This document shows, piece after piece, positions 1 through 5,365 of a DNA stretch of 9,319 nt. The stretch is from the NCBI GenBank assembly GCA_050246915.1, contig JBFWVD010000144.1:1-9319 (forward strand), in the 5' to 3' direction. Below the pieces are notes generated by a model, which saw only the letters and a program-made list of their open reading frames with translations, was not told the DNA's origin and made no database searches. This stretch comes from JBFWVD01 sp050246915. GTDB lineage: Bacteria; Actinomycetota; Acidimicrobiia; Acidimicrobiales; Ilumatobacteraceae. A program made the translations under genes and the position numbers. Each line of letters begins with the position of its first letter. Position 1 is the first letter of the stretch.

Positions 1-124
1 GGGCAAGCGCTATGGCGATGACAACCTCGAGCTGCTGTGCACCACGCCCGGCGAGGGATCACTGTCTCTCGGTGACGATCCCATCGGGCCGAAGGACGCC
101 AAGCTCCTCCCGTCCTCGGACTGA
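1..124 (+). CDS. 3' end of an unidentified protein (partial)
   Basis: The reading frame is open from the window edge (first full codon at position 2) to a TGA at 122-124 and gives the last 40 residues of a protein, beginning GKRYGDDNLELLCTTPG and ending in LLPSSD. Composition is natural for a soluble protein: mixed charged and hydrophobic residues, and none of the Arg/Pro/Ser excess that marks out-of-frame readings in this GC-rich DNA. A strong hairpin starts 9 bases after the stop, as expected for a gene end. No start, domain or motif is visible, so I do not assign a family. The tail is Gly/Asp/Lys-rich and probably surface exposed. The overlapping frame beginning at 12 is judged to be a shadow. 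Confidence 0.6.
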   Translation, partial: GKRYGDDNLELLCTTPGEGSLSLGDDPIGPKDAKLLPSSD

Positions 125-133
125 CGTCGAGCG

Positions 134-168
134 AGCGGGGACGCGGTTCGATCGAGCCCGTTCCCGCT
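134..168 (+). terminator. Terminator-like long hairpin after the first gene
   Basis: Arm 134-143 pairs with 159-168 over 10 bp (one G-T wobble). After a bulged C at 144, 145-149 pairs with 154-158 (5 bp, one wobble) around a GATC tetraloop. It lies 9 bases after the TGA at 122-124. There is no T tract, as is common for hairpin-only terminators proposed in high-GC actinobacteria. The position and stem length suggest it ends the upstream transcript and separates it from the acyl-CoA synthetase gene. Termination itself is inferred. Confidence 0.5.
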
Positions 169-197
169 GGCGACAGCGACCTCATCACCGCACCCAT

Positions 198-242
198 GCA
201 CACGACGAGCAAGCACACGATCAGCGTGCACACGATGAGAGC
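198..242. repeat. Three imperfect 15-bp tandem repeats upstream of the acyl-CoA synthetase
   Basis: The 8-mer GCACACGA occurs at 198-205, 213-220 and 228-235, exactly 15 bp apart. The rest of each 15-bp unit is partly conserved (GCACACGACGAGCAA, GCACACGATCAGCGT, GCACACGATGAGAGC). The array lies in the 171-bp spacer between the first gene and the acyl-CoA synthetase, ending 53 bp before its ATG. It could be a multi-site operator or simply a slippage product. I saw no convincing -35/-10 pair in this spacer. Confidence 0.6.
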
Positions 243-295
243 CGAATGAACCACCCGCGTCGAACAAGAACCGTCCTCTCAGGAGACCGTGCCCC

Positions 296-1792
296 ATGAA
301 CATCATGATGTTGCTCGAGATGGCCAGCGGCGCCATGGGCGATCGCGTTGCCGTCGGCGACAAGGACCACGGTCTGCGCTACAGCGATCTGTACGAGAAG
401 GCCGGTCGGGCCGCCTCGTATCTGCGCGCCACGTCGGCCGAGAGCGTTCTCTACACCGACCTCACCTCGCCGCTGCTCCCCGTGGCCCTGTTCGCGTCGT
501 CATGGGCCGGTCTACCGTTCGTGCCGCTCAACTACCGCCTCCCTGACGACAAGCTGCAGGCGCAGATCGGTCGCATGCATCCAGCTGTGTTGCTCTACGG
601 CGAAGGCACCAGAGAGCGCATGGGCCATCACACCGGCGTCGAAATGCTGTCGACCTCGCACTTCGACGAGCAGCTGCTGTTGTCACACCTCCCCGATCCC
701 GACTGGTCGATGGAGCAAGAGGACAAGTGCGTCCTGCTGTTCACCTCGGGCACCTCCGGCGAGCCCAAGATCGCCGTACTCCGCCAGAAGAACCTGGTGT
801 CCTACATCCTCGGTTCGGTTGAGTTCATGGGCGCCGAGGAGCACGAGGCCACGCTGGTGAGCGTGCCGCCGTACCACATCGCGGGCATGGCCTCGATCTT
901 GTCGTCGGTGTTCTCCGGCCGGCGGCTCTACCAGATGCAGGCGTTCGACGCCGTCGAGTGGGTGCGCATCGCCCGTGAGCAAGAGATCACCCACGCCATG
1001 GTCGTGCCCACCATGCTCGCCCGCATCCTCGATGTGCTGGCCGACGGCAAGGGTCTGCCCGCCATGCGGCACTTGGCCTACGGCGGTGGCCGCATGCCGC
1101 TCCCCGTCATCGAGCACGCCGTGCAACTGCTCCCCGACGTCAACTTCGTGAACGCCTACGGCCTCACCGAGACGAGCTCGTCGATCGCGCTCCTCGGACC
1201 TCAGGATCACCGCGATGCCTTGGCCTCCGACGATCCCGAGGTCCGCCGTCGCCTCGGTTCGGTCGGTCGACCGCTACCCACCGTCGAGATCGAGATCCGC
1301 GACGAGGAGGGCAAGCCGGTCCCGGCCGGCGTCAAGGGCGAGGTGTACGTGCGGGGCGAGCAAGTGTCCGGCGAGTACACCGTCAAGACCGGTGTGGTCA
1401 GCGACGGCTGGTTCCCCACCGCCGACGGCGGCTGGTTCGACGAGGGCGGGTTCTTGTTCGTCGAGGGGCGCATCGACGATGTGATCGTGCGTGGCGGCGA
1501 GAACCTCTCCCCCGGCGAGATCGAAGACGTAATCTTGTCCCACCCGGCAATCCAAGAGGTGGCCGTGGTCGGTGTCCCCGACACCCAGTGGGGCGAGACG
1601 GTGGCCGCCGTCATCGTGGTCTATCCCGAGCAGGCAGTGAGCGACGACGAGATCCGCGACTACGTCACCAAGAAGCTGCGCTCGACCAAGTCCCCCACCA
1701 TCATCGAACGGCGGCTAGAGCTCCCGTACAACGACACCGGCAAGGTCCTTCGCCGAGTGCTGCGGGCCGAGCTGGCTGAGAAGCACGCTTGA
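296..1792 (+). CDS. AMP-forming acyl-CoA synthetase / fatty-acid-CoA ligase (ANL superfamily)
   Basis: This 498-residue class I adenylate-forming enzyme would activate a carboxylic acid with ATP to an acyl-adenylate and then to acyl-CoA in the cytoplasm. The ATP-binding loop is TSGTSGEPK (150-158). The adenine-binding motif is NAYGLTET (286-293). The ribose-binding Asp is D377 in TADGGWFDEGG. The hinge runs GRIDDVIVRGGENLSPGEIE (391-410), and the C-terminal catalytic lysine is K483 in NDTGKVLRR. All core motifs are present, so it should be active. The loop after K158 is IAVLRQ instead of the usual G-V-x-L-T/S-H. The ATG at 296 is chosen because AGGAGA at 281-286 lies 9 bases upstream. The length is at the short end for fatty-acyl ligases. 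The chain length or aromatic nature of the substrate cannot be read from sequence. It is 94 bp upstream of gpgS on the same strand, possibly co-transcribed. Confidence 0.93.
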   Translation: MNIMMLLEMASGAMGDRVAVGDKDHGLRYSDLYEKAGRAASYLRATSAESVLYTDLTSPLLPVALFASSWAGLPFVPLNYRLPDDKLQAQIGRMHPAVLLYGEGTRERMGHHTGVEMLSTSHFDEQLLLSHLPDPDWSMEQEDKCVLLFTSGTSGEPKIAVLRQKNLVSYILGSVEFMGAEEHEATLVSVPPYHIAGMASILSSVFSGRRLYQMQAFDAVEWVRIAREQEITHAMVVPTMLARILDVLADGKGLPAMRHLAYGGGRMPLPVIEHAVQLLPDVNFVNAYGLTETSSSIALLGPQDHRDALASDDPEVRRRLGSVGRPLPTVEIEIRDEEGKPVPAGVKGEVYVRGEQVSGEYTVKTGVVSDGWFPTADGGWFDEGGFLFVEGRIDDVIVRGGENLSPGEIEDVILSHPAIQEVAVVGVPDTQWGETVAAVIVVYPEQAVSDDEIRDYVTKKLRSTKSPTIIERRLELPYNDTGKVLRRVLRAELAEKHA

Positions 1793-1886
1793 CGCACGTT
1801 CACGAGGTTGGTCGCGGCACATACGTCACGGCGCTTTTCGTGGCGATACGCGGCAAACTGTCCACCATGTTCCGTGGACGGGCGAC

Positions 1887-2738
1887 GTGACACGGTCTCG
1901 CACGTGGACCCAGCCGTTCACCGCTGACGAGGCGCGGCGGGCCAAGGGCGATCACACCATCGCGGTGTGCCTCCCCGCGCTCAACGAGGAAGCCACCGTC
2001 GGCACCATCGTGAAGTCGATCGTCGCCGAGTTGGTGGACGACGCTGGTGTGGTCGACGAGGTCATCGTCATCGACGACGGATCCACCGACGACACCGCCG
2101 CAGTGGCCCGAGAAGCCGGCGCCCGTGTGGTTCCCAACTCCAGCGGAGTCCACGGCAAGGGCTCGGCGTTGTGGACCTCGGTCGGCGCCAGCTCCAGCGA
2201 CCTCATCATCTGGTGCGACTCCGACCTCGAGGAGTTCACCACCACCTACGTGCTCGGCCTGGCCACACCGATGCTCGACGATCCGAGCGTCATGTTCGTC
2301 AAGGGAGCGTTCGAGCGCCCGGTCGAAGGCGGCGACGTCGGCGGCCGCGTCACCGAACTCGTGGCTCGCCCCATCCTGCATCTCCTCCACCCGGGTCTGG
2401 CTCACATCGATCAGCCACTCGGCGGTGAGTACGGCGGCCGGCGGTGCGTGCTCGAATCGGTCCCGTTCGTGATCGGCTACGGCGTCGAGCTCGGTCTGTT
2501 GCTCGACATCGCCGCCAGATACGGCACCGATGCCATCGCGCAGGTCGAGCTCGGTACCCGGGTGCATCGTCGTCGCAAACTCCTCCAACTCGAGCCGCAA
2601 GCACTCGAGGTCATGATGGTGGCCCTCGATCGAGCCGGTATCGACGTGCCCGAGAGGTTGTCGCTGATGCGACGCAGCCTGCCCATCGGAACGGTGTCGA
2701 TCGACATGCTCCCCCCGCATCGCTCGCCCCGAGACTGA
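1887..2738 (+). CDS. gpgS: Glucosyl-3-phosphoglycerate synthase (GT-A fold, GT81-type)
   Basis: The product, 283 residues, would transfer glucose from UDP-glucose to 3-phosphoglycerate, giving glucosyl-3-phosphoglycerate. This is the entry step to glucosylglycerate and, in mycobacteria, to methylglucose lipopolysaccharides. Family marks resembling M. tuberculosis GpgS (Rv1208), compared from memory, are LPALNEEAT (29-37), DDGSTDDT (63-70), HGKGSALW (89-96), the metal-binding DSD (111-113), GGRVTELVARP (152-162), QPLGGEY (176-182), GYGVELGLLLD (197-207) and DAIAQVELGTRVHR (215-228) with metal-ligand-type H227. It is about 40 residues shorter than Rv1208, with shorter loops before HGKG and before GGRVTEL and a shorter N-terminus. 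The GTG start at 1887 keeps the TW...A-K lead-in seen in Rv1208; GGACGG at 1876-1881 is a weak ribosome site. It lies between an acyl-CoA ligase and folBK. Confidence 0.92.
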   Translation: MTRSRTWTQPFTADEARRAKGDHTIAVCLPALNEEATVGTIVKSIVAELVDDAGVVDEVIVIDDGSTDDTAAVAREAGARVVPNSSGVHGKGSALWTSVGASSSDLIIWCDSDLEEFTTTYVLGLATPMLDDPSVMFVKGAFERPVEGGDVGGRVTELVARPILHLLHPGLAHIDQPLGGEYGGRRCVLESVPFVIGYGVELGLLLDIAARYGTDAIAQVELGTRVHRRRKLLQLEPQALEVMMVALDRAGIDVPERLSLMRRSLPIGTVSIDMLPPHRSPRD

Positions 2739-2742
2739 ACTA

Positions 2743-2785
2743 CCGACAACTGTGCTGCCGACAACTGTGCTGCCAACACTGGTGC
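2743..2785. repeat. Perfect 15-bp tandem duplication plus degenerate third copy
   Basis: CCGACAACTGTGCTG occurs at 2743-2757 and again without a gap at 2758-2772. A decayed third copy (CCAACACTGGTG) follows at 2773-2784. It begins 4 bases after the gpgS stop and fills much of the 80-bp spacer before folBK. It contains no self-complementary stem worth calling a terminator. It may be a slippage duplication or a repeated protein-binding site. Confidence 0.7.
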
Positions 2786-2806
2786 AACTGGCGTTGACAT
2801 CGCCCC

Positions 2807-2813
2807 GGGAGGA
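2807..2813 (+). promoter_or_regulatory. Strong ribosome binding site of folBK
   Basis: GGGAGGA lies 5 bases before the ATG at 2819. It is the best Shine-Dalgarno match in the window and fixes the start of the folB-folK fusion. Confidence 0.75.
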
Positions 2814-2818
2814 CCGCC

Positions 2819-3703
2819 ATGAGCGCTGACCGCATCGAGCTGTCCGGGGTTCGCCTCGTCATCCCCGTGGGGGTGCTGCCCGAGGAGCACGCCCGGATGC
2901 AACCGGTCGAGATCGACGTGGTGATGGAAGTCGATATGTCGGTCTCCGGCCGAACCGATCGCCTCGAGGGCACCGTGGACTACGGCGCGGTGATCGCTCG
3001 GATCGAACAGATTCTCACCACCAACCATCATCAACTGCTCGAGCGTGCCGCAACCGTGGTTGCAGACGACATCTTGCGCGATGCCAAGGTGAGCGCAGTC
3101 GAGGTGTGCGTGCGCAAGCTCCGCCCCCCTGTCCCTCAGGACGTGGCCCATACCGCCGCCCGCATCCGTCGCGAGCGAGCCGTGTCGGCGACGGTGAGCG
3201 CCGGTCACGCCGTGGCCGACGCTCCTGGGCCGGGTTCATCCATCCAGCGCGCGTATCTGGCCCTTGGTTCCAATCTCGGTGATCGCCTCGGCTACCTGCG
3301 CCTCGCCCTCGACGATCTCAACGTGCAGGTCGTGGCCCGCAGCCGCGTCTACGAGACCGATCCCATCGGTGGTCCCGGCGGCCAGGGCGCGTTCTTGAAC
3401 ATGGTCATCGCCGTTGACACACCGCTCGATCCCTATGCGTTGCTGCGACGCTGCCGGGCCATCGAGGCCGCCGCGCGTCGCGTGCGCGTCGAACGCAACG
3501 GCCCGCGCACGTTGGACGTCGACGTGCTGCTGTACGAGGGCACCACGATCGTCAGCGACGAGCTCACCGTCCCGCACCCGCGCATGTACGAGCGACGTTT
3601 CGTGCTCGAACCGTTGGCAGACATCGCGCCGGAGCTCTGCCCTGACGGCTGGCGCGATCGAGTGGATCTGGCCGGCGTCACCGCGACCGACCTGGTTCCC
3701 TGA
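2819..3703 (+). CDS. folBK: FolB-FolK fusion: dihydroneopterin aldolase + HPPK
   Basis: The product is a 294-residue bifunctional folate enzyme. The N-terminal domain (about 1-119) is dihydroneopterin aldolase, which makes 6-hydroxymethyl-dihydropterin. Its catalytic-type residues E22 (GVLPEEH), Y55 (VDYG), E75 (LLERAA) and K100 (VRKLRPPVP) line up with E22, Y54, E74 and K100 of the S. aureus enzyme. A Ser/Ala/Gly-rich linker (about 120-141) leads to the C-terminal pyrophosphokinase (about 142-294). That domain has LALGSNLGD (147-155), VYETDPIGG, the signature GPRTLDVD (228-235) with the Mg-binding D233 and D235, and the VPHPRMYERRFVLEPL block. The product of the first domain is the substrate of the second, so fusion joins consecutive steps. 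The folBK spacer from gpgS is 80 bp on the same strand, so they could share a transcript. No folP or folE is in the window. The stop codon lies inside a 17-bp tandem repeat. Confidence 0.94.
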   Translation: MSADRIELSGVRLVIPVGVLPEEHARMQPVEIDVVMEVDMSVSGRTDRLEGTVDYGAVIARIEQILTTNHHQLLERAATVVADDILRDAKVSAVEVCVRKLRPPVPQDVAHTAARIRRERAVSATVSAGHAVADAPGPGSSIQRAYLALGSNLGDRLGYLRLALDDLNVQVVARSRVYETDPIGGPGGQGAFLNMVIAVDTPLDPYALLRRCRAIEAAARRVRVERNGPRTLDVDVLLYEGTTIVSDELTVPHPRMYERRFVLEPLADIAPELCPDGWRDRVDLAGVTATDLVP

Positions 3704-3747
3704 CCGACCTGGTTCCCTGACCGATCTGGTTTCCCGGCCGGTCTGGG
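3685..3747. repeat. 17-bp tandem repeat containing the folBK stop codon
   Basis: GACCGACCTGGTTCCCT is at 3685-3701 and perfectly repeated at 3702-3718. A third copy with a few changes (GACCGATCTGGTTTCCC) is at 3719-3735, and a decayed fourth (GGCCGGTCTGGG) follows at 3736. The first unit is coding (the end is ATDLVP). The TGA stop (3701-3703) forms across the first junction and again, in another frame, at 3718-3720. The array fills the gap to the convergent TetR gene. Confidence 0.75.
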
Positions 3748-3759
3748 CGCGCCCGCAGG

Positions 3760-3780
3760 GTCGACCGTCAGGCGGTCGGC
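3760..3780. terminator. Possible bidirectional terminator between folBK and the TetR gene
   Basis: CGACCG (3762-3767) and CGGTCG (3773-3778) form a 6-bp stem around a 5-base loop. One wobble and one further G-C pair (3760/3780) extend it to 8 bp. It overlaps the TetR stop (complement of 3768-3770) in a convergent gene arrangement, where a shared terminator is expected. There is no T tract on either strand. A neighbouring 10-bp palindrome GGGCGCGCCC at 3745-3754 has no loop. Confidence 0.3.
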
Positions 3781-4409
3781 GCGGCCTGCGGATCGTCGAG
3801 CTTGCGACGCAGACCGGTGATCATGGCGTCGAGGCCGAACTCGATGAACTCACGCGCGCCGATCGCCCCGTCGCCCCGATCGCCGCGCACCTTGCCCCGA
3901 CGTAGTTCGCTCATCGTCGACTCGAGGGCGAGCCGACCGAACACGTAGGTGTGGTACGCCGCGTACGCCTTCTGCGCCGAGCGTTCGTCGAACCCCGCAT
4001 CGCGCAGCAGCTGCAGCGTCTGCTGGATGCGTGCCCGACCGAGCGGGCCGAGCGGGGCCTTGGCGAGATAGGCGCCCAGGCCCGGGTAGCGGCGCAGTTC
4101 GTCGAAGGTGGCGAGTGAGCCGGTCTTGAGCTGCTCGTACCACGGAGCCGAGGCATCGACCTCGACCTTGACCCGATCGAACACGGCATCGACGACGAGG
4201 GACAGCAGGGCGTCCTTGTTCGGGACGTAGTAGTACGCGGCCATCGGCGTCACACCGAGCTCATCGGCAAGGCCTCGCATGGTCAACCCATCGAAACCGT
4301 GCTTGCGGGTGAGACGGAGCGCGGCGTCGACGATCTCACTCTGGCTCAGCTGGTTGGTGCGTTCGGAGTCCGACCCACCGTCGAGCTTGCGGGTCCGACG
4401 AGTCGTCAC
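3768..4409 (-). CDS. TetR/AcrR-family transcriptional regulator
   Basis: The 213-residue protein has the TetR plan: an N-terminal three-helix DNA-binding domain (about 22-70) and an all-helical ligand/dimer domain. The helix-turn-helix is readable in LTMRGLADELGVTPMAAYYY (42-61), followed by VPNKDALLS, the typical post-HTH segment. The C-terminal end (FIEFGLDAMITGLRRKL, 188-204) resembles the F-x-F-G-L-D-x-L-x-x-G-L pattern of many TetR C-terminal domains. The ligand is unknown. It lies 54 bp downstream of the Nudix gene on the same strand and converges with folBK. The start is a GTG at 4409. There is no Shine-Dalgarno sequence upstream. Instead TACGTT (complement of 4417-4422) ends 7 bases before it, compatible with a leaderless transcript. 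A 7-bp direct repeat there may be its own operator. Likely targets are itself, the Nudix gene or both, by inference only. Confidence 0.88.
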   Translation of the reverse strand: MTTRRTRKLDGGSDSERTNQLSQSEIVDAALRLTRKHGFDGLTMRGLADELGVTPMAAYYYVPNKDALLSLVVDAVFDRVKVEVDASAPWYEQLKTGSLATFDELRRYPGLGAYLAKAPLGPLGRARIQQTLQLLRDAGFDERSAQKAYAAYHTYVFGRLALESTMSELRRGKVRGDRGDGAIGAREFIEFGLDAMITGLRRKLDDPQAAPTA

Positions 4410-4430
4410 GCCCTACAACGTACAACGCTT
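4410..4430 (-). promoter_or_regulatory. Candidate promoter/operator of the TetR gene with 7-bp direct repeat
   Basis: On the plus strand TACAACG occurs twice in direct tandem, 4414-4420 and 4421-4427. On the minus strand this reads CGTTGTACGTTGTA and contains TACGTT, a TANNNT-type -10 hexamer, 7 bases before the GTG at 4409. It could be a leaderless promoter with an overlapping autoregulatory site. TetR proteins usually prefer inverted repeats, so the direct arrangement weakens the operator reading. Confidence 0.3.
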
Positions 4431-4463
4431 CGAGCCTCCGACCCCCGAGGCCGGCTCAGGTAC

Positions 4464-5141
4464 TCACGAGGTGCGCTCGTAGTACCAGCCCGTTGGCCGC
4501 ATCCACAGCCGATGGCGAACGTCGGCCAACGCGGCGTCAGTGGTCTCGTAGCCGCTGTCGCCATGCCACAACGCGACGGGGCCTTCGGGACCCTTGGCCA
4601 TCCGGGTCTCGAAGATCTCGAGCGGTTCGGCCTCGAAGGCGGCCAAGGCGTCAGCGACGCGATGGTGGTGGCTGAGTCGCCACAACGTGACCCAGGTCGG
4701 CGGGAACAGATCGAAATCGCCGCGGTCACGTTCGGCCAGAGCGGCGACCGGGGTCCACCACGCGTGGCGATCGATCTCCGACCCGTCCACCACCACATCG
4801 CCCTCCGGGGCCCGGCCGACGAAGACGAACGTCGAGAATCGCCGAGGCGCCGTGGGGGGCGGTGTCCACCGCGACAGCAGCACAAGGTCTTCGGGTAGCA
4901 CGACGAGGTTCGACTCCTCAGCCGCCTCACGCACCGCGGCCCGCCTCGACGCCGAGATGGCGTCGGGCTCCTCGGCCAGTTCCTCGGGATCGCAGCGTCC
5001 TCCCGGGAACACCCAGGCCCCTGGGGCGAACTTGAGCTCGAGGCTGCGATGCAACATCAACGACTCGATGCCCTGGGCCCCATCGCGGATGAGGACCACC
5101 GTCGCTGACGGTATGGCGTCGATTGCGTGCTCGTTGGTCAC
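4464..5141 (-). CDS. Nudix hydrolase with extended Nudix box (NUDT19-like arrangement)
   Basis: This is a 225-residue Nudix-fold hydrolase that would cleave a nucleoside diphosphate linked to another moiety. The Nudix box is split. The Gly part is FPGGRCD (about 45-51) and the catalytic helix is SRRAAVREAAEES (about 65-77), with R71, E72, E75 and E76. About a dozen extra residues lie between them, as in NUDT19/CoA-diphosphatase-like relatives, so CoA or acyl-CoA is a plausible but unproven substrate. The Gly that normally ends the box (EExG) is Asn78. The C-terminal half (about 120-225) is a long helical extension. The GTG at 5139-5141 is chosen because AGGAG (complement of 5146-5150) sits 4 bases upstream; an in-frame GTG at 5151-5153 would add four residues but has no such site. 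It is the first gene of a possible two-gene unit with the TetR regulator and is divergent from the secreted-protein gene. Confidence 0.85.
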   Translation of the reverse strand: MTNEHAIDAIPSATVVLIRDGAQGIESLMLHRSLELKFAPGAWVFPGGRCDPEELAEEPDAISASRRAAVREAAEESNLVVLPEDLVLLSRWTPPPTAPRRFSTFVFVGRAPEGDVVVDGSEIDRHAWWTPVAALAERDRGDFDLFPPTWVTLWRLSHHHRVADALAAFEAEPLEIFETRMAKGPEGPVALWHGDSGYETTDAALADVRHRLWMRPTGWYYERTS

Positions 5142-5365
5142 GTCACTCCTCACGGCCTCGCGTACGTGGGTATCACCGGCCCATCAGTTCCTAGCATGAC
5201 CGCTCAGGAACGTCCCGGAGCAGTCGATGATGGAAACCAGAGCCGGGACCAGAGCGGTCCTCGACCCTGCCATCACACTTTCCTCACATCTCGCTCACGG
5301 GCAGCACACGTGCGGCGCCCACCATGGGGTTCATCGAGCAACACCCCCACACCACGAGGTCCACC
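5142..5365. other. 224-bp divergent spacer with nested inverted repeat
   Basis: No gene is supported here: frames crossing it are Arg/Pro/His-rich and have no ribosome site. The main content is the nested inverted repeat at 5198-5259, described separately. A further 5-bp inverted repeat (CTGCC at 5267-5271, GGCAG at 5300-5304) lies closer to the secreted-protein gene. TAGCAT at 5192-5197 fits a TANNNT -10 for the plus strand but has no good -35. The promoters of both divergent genes must lie here, but I cannot place them with confidence. Confidence 0.5.
5198..5259 (+). promoter_or_regulatory. Nested inverted repeat, possible structured leader or operator
   Basis: GACCGCTC (5198-5205) pairs perfectly with GAGCGGTC (5252-5259). 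Inside it, GTCCCGG (5212-5218) pairs perfectly with CCGGGAC (5243-5249). The two stems (8 and 7 bp) are separated by a 6/2-base internal loop and capped by a 24-base loop (5219-5242). A competing hairpin, GGGACC (5245-5250) with GGTCCT (5256-5261), reuses the right arms of both stems. The element starts 168 bp before the secreted-protein ATG. It resembles no riboswitch class I can recognise. It could be a structured 5' leader, a small RNA or a protein-binding site. Confidence 0.45.

Noticed and set aside
12..299. Plus-strand open frame with repeated Ala-His-Asp units
   Set aside because: The His-rich repeat comes from the 15-bp DNA repeat; the other frame up to 124 has more natural coding composition and the hairpin follows its stop.
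1789..1794. TTGACG at the acyl-CoA synthetase stop as a -35 box for gpgS
   Set aside because: No TANNNT hexamer lies 16-19 bases downstream, and the match overlaps coding sequence.
1800..2720. Long minus-strand open frame (306 codons) opposite gpgS
   Set aside because: It is the mirror of a well-supported gene, with Asp/Gly/His/Val-rich composition and no family motifs; GC-rich third positions keep the opposite strand open.
2794..2799. TTGACA as a -35 box for folBK
   Set aside because: It lies only 20 bases before the ATG, leaving no room for a -10 and start site upstream of the ribosome site.
2477..3208. Minus-strand open frame crossing the gpgS-folBK spacer
   Set aside because: It runs through two well-supported plus-strand genes and a tandem repeat, with low-complexity His/Gly/Ser composition.
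3685..3747. CRISPR-like array from tandem repeats
   Set aside because: The repeats at this and the two other sites are head-to-tail with no spacers and no cas genes nearby.
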